The translations under genes were made by a program, and so were the position numbers. A stretch of 21,090 nucleotides of DNA from Lachnospiraceae bacterium (GTDB taxonomy: Bacteria; Bacillota; Clostridia; Lachnospirales; Lachnospiraceae), in NCBI GenBank assembly GCA_900757195.1, contig CAAEMZ010000039.1, positions 1-21,090 on the forward strand. Reading direction: 5' to 3'. This document shows positions 16,127 through 21,090 of the stretch, piece after piece (positions within the stretch are counted from its first letter, which is position 1; every line of letters begins with the position of its first letter). Below the pieces are notes generated by a model. The model saw only the letters and a list, made by a program, of their open reading frames with translations, was not told the DNA's origin and searched no databases.

Positions 16127-17275
16127 TTACTGTACAAGTAATGGAAGGATTTCTTCTTCCCATCTTGTCTTAACAGTTTCACATGCTGCTGCATATGCTT
16201 CTGCATCTTCCATAGGAATCGCATTTGCATAAGCATCCTGTTTGAATGTAGCTTCCTGAACTTCTGCAGGAATTTCTACATCTGTTCTTGTAGGAATAGC
16301 ACCGGATAATGCCAGGTTTGCCTGTCCATCATCACTGAAGATCCATTCTCTTGCAAGAGCTGCTGCGTGTGGATGAGGTGCGTATTTATTAATTACAGAA
16401 GCATAACCGCTCATGATAGAGCCATCCGACGGGATGGTTGCTTCCATCTTGTACTGTGTAATCGCATTCTTATAAGGAATCGCTGTATAACTCCAGATAA
16501 CACCTACAGCGATTTCACCGGTTTCAAAGTTCTGCTGTAAAATATCCAGTGTATTGATTCTTCCTGCTTCAGCCAGTTCGGTCCAGAATTCAAATGCAGG
16601 ATCAAGGTTGTTCAGGTCGCCGCCAAATGCATATGCAGATGCGATAACTGCTGCCTGAGCTGTGCCGCCGCCGATATCGCCAAGAGCTACTTTGTAATCG
16701 CCGGCTTTAATATCTGCCCATGATGTCGGAACATTTTCAACCTGTTCTGTGTTTGTCAGGAAGGTTGTTGCGCCTGTGTAAGCAACCATCCATTTACCAT
16801 CTTCAGCTTTTGCCCAGTCCGGAACACTGTCCCAATAGGATGTCTTATATCCCTGCACCAGATCTTCATCGATGGCCTGTTTACCAAAAGCAAAACCTAC
16901 GTCACCGATATCTTTTGTACCGTTTTCACCTTCAGTTTTAAACATCTGAAGTTCTTCGGAAGAGGACATATCCGTATCTGCATGTTCGATACCATATTCA
17001 TCCTTCAGATCCAACCATGTAAGTCCCCAGTTTGCCCAGCTGTCCGGCATACCAACAGATTCAACCTTACCTTCTGCTTTCGCCTTTTCGATGATTTCAT
17101 CCAGCGTTAAAGCATTCAGATCTACTGCGCCTTCCTCTGCTGCTGCAGTTGTTTCCCCCGCTTTTGTTTCGGCAGCTTTTGTTTCTTTCTTATCACCGCC
17201 GCCGCAGCCTGCAAGTGTCAGGCACATCGCTGCTGTCAGTGCAACTGCCAATGTTTTTTTGGTCATTCTTTTCAT
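16127..17275 (-). CDS. Extracellular solute-binding lipoprotein of the ABC importer
   Basis: A 382-aa type 2 binding protein with a lipoprotein signal peptide: MKRMTKK, a hydrophobic core, and the lipobox LAGC with lipidated Cys24, followed by a Lys/Ala/Glu-rich linker to about residue 48. The mature part has the layout of PotD/AfuA/PhnS-type proteins (for example IGDVGFAFG, MVAYTGATTFLTN and SGYASVINKYAPHPHAAALAREW). It captures the substrate outside the cell and delivers it to the two permeases. The substrate is unknown; polyamine, ferric iron, phosphonate or a phosphodiester are all possible. The start has AGGAGGAG close upstream. Codons are more A/U-rich than in the neighbouring large genes, as expected for a highly expressed protein. 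It is the first gene of the four-gene operon. Confidence 0.92.
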   Translation of the reverse strand: MKRMTKKTLAVALTAAMCLTLAGCGGGDKKETKAAETKAGETTAAAEEGAVDLNALTLDEIIEKAKAEGKVESVGMPDSWANWGLTWLDLKDEYGIEHADTDMSSSEELQMFKTEGENGTKDIGDVGFAFGKQAIDEDLVQGYKTSYWDSVPDWAKAEDGKWMVAYTGATTFLTNTEQVENVPTSWADIKAGDYKVALGDIGGGTAQAAVIASAYAFGGDLNNLDPAFEFWTELAEAGRINTLDILQQNFETGEIAVGVIWSYTAIPYKNAITQYKMEATIPSDGSIMSGYASVINKYAPHPHAAALAREWIFSDDGQANLALSGAIPTRTDVEIPAEVQEATFKQDAYANAIPMEDAEAYAAACETVKTRWEEEILPLLVQ

Positions 17276-17292
17276 AGTTTCTCCTCCTTCTC

Positions 17293-17308
17293 TATGGGAT
17301 ATCCCATA
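17293..17308. promoter_or_regulatory. 16-bp perfect palindrome, candidate operator
   Basis: TATGGGATATCCCATA reads the same on both strands. It lies in the transcribed leader, 3-4 nt before the AGGAGG of the binding-protein gene. Perfect symmetry without a loop favours a dimeric repressor site over an RNA hairpin. No regulator gene is adjacent. Confidence 0.55.
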
Positions 17309-17386
17309 TACCCCAACTATAAACTATAAAAAGAGTCGAAAAGAACACATCTGTGACATTTTCTCTCCAACTCTGCTGTCAAAGTT

Positions 17387-17415
17387 ATTTTAACATAAAT
17401 TGTGTGAATAGTAAA
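17387..17415 (-). promoter_or_regulatory. Promoter of the ABC transporter operon
   Basis: TTTACT (17415-17410) and TAAAAT (17392-17387) on the minus strand with 17-bp spacing. The start of transcription would be near 17380, giving a leader of about 105 nt. The same pair of hexamers recurs upstream of purA. Confidence 0.65.
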
Positions 17416-17550
17416 TGTATTTTTGTATATTTTACCTAATCTTTTATAAAACTTTACATTATTCCATGCTTTTTGACAAATTCTTATTATCTTCTGACCC
17501 ATTTTTGCACTTTCTTCACAAAAGCCACGCTTTTCTGTAAACTCCGCCAA

Positions 17551-17593
17551 AAAGCAAAAGGACACGAAAACCTTATTTCAGATTTTCGTGTCC
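17551..17593 (-). terminator. Intrinsic terminator of purA
   Basis: On the minus strand a perfect 11-bp stem (GGACACGAAAA at 17593-17583, its complement at 17570-17560) with a 12-nt loop is followed by a T-rich tail (TTTTGCTTTTT). It begins 19 nt after the purA stop. Confidence 0.92.
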
Positions 17594-17612
17594 AAAAGAA
17601 TCCGATGTTTAA

Positions 17613-18908
17613 TTATTTATTCAGGCTGCTCTGACGATAGATGATCTCATGCCGTCCCGGGCCATTGGAAACCATCGTAATCGGAACCTCCAGTTCCTTT
17701 TCAATAAATTCAATATATTTACGGCAATTTTCCGGAAGCTCTTCATATTTTGTAATGCCGCGGATCTCGCTCTTCCATCCCGGCAGTGTCGTATATACCG
17801 GTTTTGCTTTTTTAAGCTCATGGGTTGCCGGGAAGTCTTTTGTCACTTTACCGTCAATCTCATAACCAATACAGATCGGCAGTTCATCCAGATAACCAAG
17901 AACATCCAGAACGGTGAGAGCAACCTCTGTTGCACCCTGCATACGGCAGCCATATCTGGAAGCGACCGCATCAAACCATCCCATACGTCTCGGACGTCCG
18001 GTTGTAGCGCCGAACTCTCCGCCGTCACCACCGCGTCTGCGCAGTTCATCTGCTTCTTCGCCAAAGATTTCGGAAACAAACTCTCCCGCACCCACCGCGC
18101 TGGAATATGCCTTTACCACAGTGACAACGTCCTTAATCTCACGGGCCGGAATCCCCGCGCCGATAGCGCCATAGGCAGCCAGTGTCGATGAGGATGTTAC
18201 CATCGGATAAATACCGAAATCAGGGTCTTTCAGAGAGCCGAGCTGACCTTCCAGTAAAATACGTTTACCCTCTTTCAGGGCATCCCGTAAAAATACAGAA
18301 ACATCGCCGACAAACGGACGGATCATTTCTCTGTATTCCAGAAGCTCTTTAAAAATTTCTTCCGGATCGATTGGAGCTTTATGGTATAAATGTTCAACCA
18401 GTACATTCTTTGTTTCCAGAACGCTTCGAACCTTTTCTTTCAGAATCGCTTCATCTTCAAAAAGTTCATTCACCTGGAAACCAACTTTGGCATATTTATC
18501 GGAATAAAACGGTGCAATCCCGGACTTTGTCGAACCAAAGGATTTGCCGCCTAACCGTTCCTCCTCATACTGATCAAATAAAATATGGTAAGGCATCAAT
18601 ATCTGAGCTCTGTCGGATACCAAAATCTTAGGCTGTGGAACACCCTTTTTCACCAAATCATTCATCTCATTTATCAAATAAGGAATATTCAATGCGACAC
18701 CGTTGCCGATAACGCTTGTTATATGATTGTAAAATACGCCTGACGGTAAAATGTGCAGCGCAAATTTACCATAATCGTTAATAATCGTATGTCCGGCGTT
18801 GCTTCCGCCCTGGAATCTTACAACAATATCCGATTCTTCTGCAAGCATATCTGTAATCTTGCCTTTTCCTTCGTCTCCCCAGTTTGCTCCAACAATTGCT
18901 TTTACCAT
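17613..18908 (-). CDS. purA: Adenylosuccinate synthase
   Basis: A 431-aa enzyme that condenses IMP and aspartate with GTP hydrolysis to adenylosuccinate, the first committed step to AMP. The N-terminal GTP-binding loop NWGDEGKGK (9-17, catalytic Asp12; the usual Gln before WGDEGKGK is Asn here), GGSNAGHT with catalytic His40, and GATTGRPRRMGW are all intact. The length equals the family norm of about 430. The ATG at 18908 has AAGGAG 13 nt upstream, a rather long spacer. It is monocistronic, with its own promoter and terminator. No purine riboswitch is visible in the short leader. Confidence 0.98.
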   Translation of the reverse strand: MVKAIVGANWGDEGKGKITDMLAEESDIVVRFQGGSNAGHTIINDYGKFALHILPSGVFYNHITSVIGNGVALNIPYLINEMNDLVKKGVPQPKILVSDRAQILMPYHILFDQYEEERLGGKSFGSTKSGIAPFYSDKYAKVGFQVNELFEDEAILKEKVRSVLETKNVLVEHLYHKAPIDPEEIFKELLEYREMIRPFVGDVSVFLRDALKEGKRILLEGQLGSLKDPDFGIYPMVTSSSTLAAYGAIGAGIPAREIKDVVTVVKAYSSAVGAGEFVSEIFGEEADELRRRGGDGGEFGATTGRPRRMGWFDAVASRYGCRMQGATEVALTVLDVLGYLDELPICIGYEIDGKVTKDFPATHELKKAKPVYTTLPGWKSEIRGITKYEELPENCRKYIEFIEKELEVPITMVSNGPGRHEIIYRQSSLNK

Positions 18909-18978
18909 AATTAAATCTCAGCTCCTTAAATTTATTTGTGTGATAATGGCAAATCTCTATATGTTTTTATGATTTTCT

Positions 18979-19007
18979 ATTTTATGCTATAAACGCCAAA
19001 AAGTAAA
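18979..19007 (-). promoter_or_regulatory. Promoter of purA
   Basis: TTTACT (19007-19002) and TAAAAT (18984-18979) on the minus strand with 17-bp spacing. The -35 lies just beyond the T-tail of the hbd terminator, so the two units are packed end to end. The leader is about 65 nt. Confidence 0.65.
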
Positions 19008-19008
19008 G

Positions 19009-19042
19009 AAAAAATTACAGCCGGGGAGTTCCCCGGCCGTAA
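19009..19042 (-). terminator. Intrinsic terminator of the crt-hbd operon
   Basis: On the minus strand a 12-bp G/C-rich stem (19042-19031 with 19026-19015, one G-U pair) with an AACT loop, followed by six T (19014-19009). It ends the crt-hbd transcript shortly after the hbd stop. Confidence 0.93.
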
Positions 19043-19064
19043 AGCTTTTAAATTATGGTTTTAA

Positions 19065-19907
19065 TTAATACTTGAAGAATCCTTCACCGGATTTTCTTCC
19101 AAGTTTGCCGCCACGTACCATCTGTCTCATAAGACGGGATGCACGGTATTTGGAATCACATGTTTCTGCATAGAATGTATCCATGATATGTAAGCATGTA
19201 TCCAGACCGATTAAATCGCCCAGAGCCAGAGGTCCCATCGGATGATTACATCCAAGTTTCATGGACTTATCAATATCCTCTGCAGATGCAAGTCCTTCTT
19301 CAAGAACGATTGCAGCTTCATTAATCATAGGAATGAGGATACGGTTAACAACAAATCCAGGACCTTCTTTTACTTCTACAGGGTCCTTTCCGATTTCTTT
19401 GGAAAGTTCATAAACTGTTTCGAATGTTTCTTTCGAAGTATTTAAACCGTTGATAACTTCAACCAGCTTCATTACTGTTGCAGGATTAAAGAAATGCATT
19501 CCAATCACTTTATCCTGACGTTTTGTCGCAGATGCAATCTCTGTAATGGAGATTGAAGATGTATTTGTTGCAAAAATTGCTTCCGGTTTGCAGATAGCAT
19601 CCAGTTTTGCAAATAAATCTTTCTTAATCGCTACGTTTTCAACGATAGCTTCAATAATTAAGTCTGCGTCTGCTGCTGCAGCTAAATCAACAGATGTGGA
19701 AACATTACCCATGATGGAAGCTTTCTGGTCTTCTGCCATTTTTCCTTTAGAAACCATTTTGTCCAGAGCTTTTTCCAGTTTAGCAACGGCATTGTCTAAA
19801 ATTTCCTGTGTCATGTCATTAAATACTACCTGATATCCTGTCTTTGCCATAACCTGTCCGATATCCAGACCCATCTGTCCTGCTCCAATAATAAATACTT
19901 TTTTCAT
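19065..19907 (-). CDS. hbd: 3-hydroxybutyryl-CoA dehydrogenase
   Basis: A 280-aa enzyme interconverting acetoacetyl-CoA and 3-hydroxybutyryl-CoA, a step of the acetyl-CoA to butyrate route. The Rossmann motif GAGQMG (8-13) is followed by catalytic residues spaced as in characterised HAD enzymes: Ser117 in NTSS, His138 in MHFFNP, Glu150 in KLVEVI and Asn188 in FVVNRI. The C-terminal domain (PMGPLALGDLIGLD) is complete. AGGAGG lies 5 nt before the ATG. The gene follows crt after a 33-nt gap and ends the operon. Confidence 0.96.
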   Translation of the reverse strand: MKKVFIIGAGQMGLDIGQVMAKTGYQVVFNDMTQEILDNAVAKLEKALDKMVSKGKMAEDQKASIMGNVSTSVDLAAAADADLIIEAIVENVAIKKDLFAKLDAICKPEAIFATNTSSISITEIASATKRQDKVIGMHFFNPATVMKLVEVINGLNTSKETFETVYELSKEIGKDPVEVKEGPGFVVNRILIPMINEAAIVLEEGLASAEDIDKSMKLGCNHPMGPLALGDLIGLDTCLHIMDTFYAETCDSKYRASRLMRQMVRGGKLGRKSGEGFFKY

Positions 19908-19940
19908 GTCATCCTCCTGATACTGTAAATATGTTAATAA

Positions 19941-20720
19941 TTATCTGTTTTTAAATCCATCCAGTTTTCTCTTTTCAACGAAAGCTTTCATCGCATCTTT
20001 CTGATCTTCTGTTGCAAAGCAAAGACCGAAAGCTTCTGCTTCATAAGAAACACCGGTAAGGATATCTGTCTGTAAACCATGGTTGATGCAGGCCTTACAC
20101 TGTCTTACAGCAACCTGTGCATTCTTGCAGATGTCTTTTGCAAGAGCCATCGCTGTATCCATCAGTTCTTCCTGAGGAACAACTTTGCTTACCAGACCGA
20201 TTTCTTTCGCTTCTGCGGCTTTAATCTGATTTGTTGTGAGAATTAATTCCATCGCTTTGGAACGTCCGAGTAACCGAGGCATTCTCTGTGTTCCACCAAA
20301 ACCAGGTGTAATTCCGAGACCTGCTTCCGGCTGAGCAAAACGGGCATTTTCGCTGGCAATACGGATATCGCAGGACATGGCAAGTTCGCATCCACCACCC
20401 AATGCGAAGCCATTAATTGCAGCGATCACAGGTTTTGCAGCATTTTCAATGGATAACATCACCTGATTGCCATATGCTGCAAAAAGTTTGCCCTCTTCTG
20501 CTGTCATCGTACTCATCTGTCCGATATCAGCGCCGGCAACGAAAGATTTGTCTCCTGCGCCAGTAACGATCATTACGTAAACTTCCGGATTTGCATCGGC
20601 TTCTTTCACCGTTGTCAGCAATTCAGCTAATACGTCTGCATTCAGTGCATTTAATGCTTTTGGACGATTAATCGTGATAACACCTACATGTTCCTTGATT
20701 TCGAATAATACGTTTGACAT
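19941..20720 (-). CDS. crt: Enoyl-CoA hydratase / crotonase (3-hydroxybutyryl-CoA dehydratase)
   Basis: A 259-aa crotonase-fold enzyme that dehydrates 3-hydroxybutyryl-CoA to crotonyl-CoA. FVAGADI (60-66) and GFALGGGCE (104-112) form the oxyanion hole. Glu112 and Glu132 (PEAGLGITPG) are 20 residues apart, as are the two catalytic glutamates of the well-studied rat enzyme. The length is normal. AGGGAG precedes the ATG by 8 nt. The pairing with hbd fits butyrate synthesis in a gut clostridium. Thiolase, butyryl-CoA dehydrogenase and Etf genes are not in the window. Its promoter carries direct repeats on both sides. Confidence 0.95.
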   Translation of the reverse strand: MSNVLFEIKEHVGVITINRPKALNALNADVLAELLTTVKEADANPEVYVMIVTGAGDKSFVAGADIGQMSTMTAEEGKLFAAYGNQVMLSIENAAKPVIAAINGFALGGGCELAMSCDIRIASENARFAQPEAGLGITPGFGGTQRMPRLLGRSKAMELILTTNQIKAAEAKEIGLVSKVVPQEELMDTAMALAKDICKNAQVAVRQCKACINHGLQTDILTGVSYEAEAFGLCFATEDQKDAMKAFVEKRKLDGFKNR

Positions 20721-20737
20721 TTTTTTAACTCCCTTTC

Positions 20738-20750
20738 TACACTATTTTCC
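20738..20750 (-). repeat. 13-bp direct repeat, copy downstream of the crt promoter
   Basis: GGAAAATAGTGTA on the minus strand, an exact copy of the sequence at 20819-20831. This copy lies just past the predicted start of transcription, in the crt leader, and would suit a repressor site. Both copies are followed by purine-rich bases, so similarity extends to about 17 bp with one mismatch. Confidence 0.6.
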
Positions 20751-20761
20751 TTGATGCCTTT

Positions 20762-20790
20762 ATTCTACCTCAAATTGTCACAAAAGTAAA
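20762..20790 (-). promoter_or_regulatory. Promoter of crt-hbd
   Basis: TTTACT (20790-20785) and TAGAAT (20767-20762) on the minus strand with 17-bp spacing. Transcription would start near 20755. Identical direct repeats lie about 29 bp upstream of the -35 and just downstream of the -10. Confidence 0.7.
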
Positions 20791-20818
20791 GTTGTTCGAT
20801 GCACTTTTTTATATTTTT

Positions 20819-20831
20819 TACACTATTTTCC
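20819..20831 (-). repeat. 13-bp direct repeat, copy upstream of the crt promoter
   Basis: GGAAAATAGTGTA on the minus strand, identical to 20738-20750 and in the same orientation, 81 bp apart. It lies upstream of the crt -35 in A/T-rich DNA. Confidence 0.6.
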
Positions 20832-20930
20832 ACAAATTTAATTGAAAATCAAAAAATCTTTTGTGCATTAATGATTATGATGTATCGTTATCAAATTAAC
20901 AGTTCTGCCGAATTCATACCCGTCCATAGC

Positions 20931-21090
20931 TCAAAGTCCATATACCTTAAAGAGCTGCTCCATCTTCTTCGGGTCTCCCGCCGCCTCCTCCAAAAGTCCG
21001 CTTTTTCCGTCTTCTGCCAGCTTTAAAATCAGTCGGTTATATTTTTGAAACATCTGAATTTCACCCCGTTCGATTCCCCGTTCAATCCCC
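20931..21090 (-). CDS. C-terminal end of an Rpn-type nuclease/transposase-like protein (partial)
   Basis: The last 52 codons of a gene that enters from the right edge. The visible part starts with a GIERGIERGE repeat and continues FQKYNRLILKLAEDGKSGLLEEAAGDPKKMEQLFKVYGL before the stop. A GIE(R/Q)G repeat before a short helical tail that ends in LF..YGL is what I recall from clostridial proteins of the Rpn (recombination-promoting nuclease, PD-(D/E)XK) group. The nuclease domain itself is not in view, so the call rests on the tail alone, and completeness of the gene cannot be judged. No terminator is evident between it and the crt promoter. Confidence 0.6.
   Translation of the reverse strand, partial: GIERGIERGEIQMFQKYNRLILKLAEDGKSGLLEEAAGDPKKMEQLFKVYGL

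Larger units (their letters stand above)
17276..17612. other. 337-bp intergenic region: ABC promoter, palindrome, purA terminator
   Basis: From right to left this A/T-rich gap holds the purA terminator (17551-17593), a stretch with no visible signal, the ABC-operon promoter (17387-17415), a leader of about 100 nt, a 16-bp palindrome (17293-17308), and the ribosome site of the binding-protein gene. I see no riboswitch or small gene here. Confidence 0.7.

Noticed and set aside
17649..18191. 180-codon plus-strand open frame
   Set aside because: Antisense to the well-conserved purA coding region.
18909..19008. Purine riboswitch upstream of purA
   Set aside because: The leader is only about 65 nt, A/T-rich, and shows no three-way junction or conserved purine-aptamer loops.
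20721..20800. Rex operator upstream of crt
   Set aside because: Only a half-site-like TTGTGACAAT is seen; the inverted TTGTGA...TCACAA form is absent.

Overview
This 21.1 kb window looks like a chromosomal segment of an anaerobic, low-to-mid GC Firmicute, most likely a member of the Lachnospiraceae or a close clostridial relative. The reasons are strong AGGAGG-type ribosome sites, a butyrate-pathway gene pair (crt-hbd), a GlpP antiterminator with a three-part FAD / 2Fe-2S / DUF1667 glycerol-3-phosphate oxidation module, and two large proteins that resemble the Lachnospiraceae families DUF5716 and DUF5717. Almost every gene is on the minus strand; the one exception is a PLP-dependent aminotransferase.

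Layout from left to right. Positions 1-91 are the 5' end of a group IIC intron (minus strand), inserted just after an intrinsic terminator (93-147). Positions 154-4717 are a five-gene operon, transcribed right to left: glycerophosphodiester phosphodiesterase, GlpA-like dehydrogenase with a C-terminal iron-sulfur domain, a FAD/NAD oxidoreductase, a DUF1667 protein, and MgtC/SapB. It has its own promoter and a leader with a 17-bp terminator hairpin. glpP, which encodes the glycerol-3-phosphate-responsive antiterminator, lies directly upstream. The operon can be read as scavenging glycerol-3-phosphate from glycerophosphodiesters and oxidising it, under GlpP antitermination.

Positions 5457-11175 hold two large cytoplasmic proteins of unknown function. 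One (716 aa) looks like an Hsp70/actin-fold ATPase fused to a TPR-like tail. The other (1180 aa, TTG start) mixes beta domains with a helical solenoid. They share an extended -10 promoter and run into glpP with only 13 nt between. This pair is the best candidate for an undescribed system. Divergent from it is an orphan HisC/CobD-like aminotransferase (11329-12426), which converges through a bidirectional terminator on a degenerate VTC-domain protein (12523-13158).

Positions 13343-17275 are a complete ABC importer of the PotABCD/AfuABC/Phn type: lipoprotein, two permeases and an ATPase. A 16-bp palindrome sits just upstream of the first ribosome site. Then come purA (17613-18908), crt-hbd (19065-20720) with 13-bp direct repeats on both sides of the promoter, and the C-terminal end of an Rpn-type protein cut off by the window edge (20931-21090).

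Terminators are clear after mgtC, the ABC operon, purA and hbd, and between the convergent pair. Three promoters (ABC, purA, crt) share nearly the same hexamers, TTTACT and TARAAT, at 17-bp spacing. All family assignments were made by eye from motifs, with no database search.
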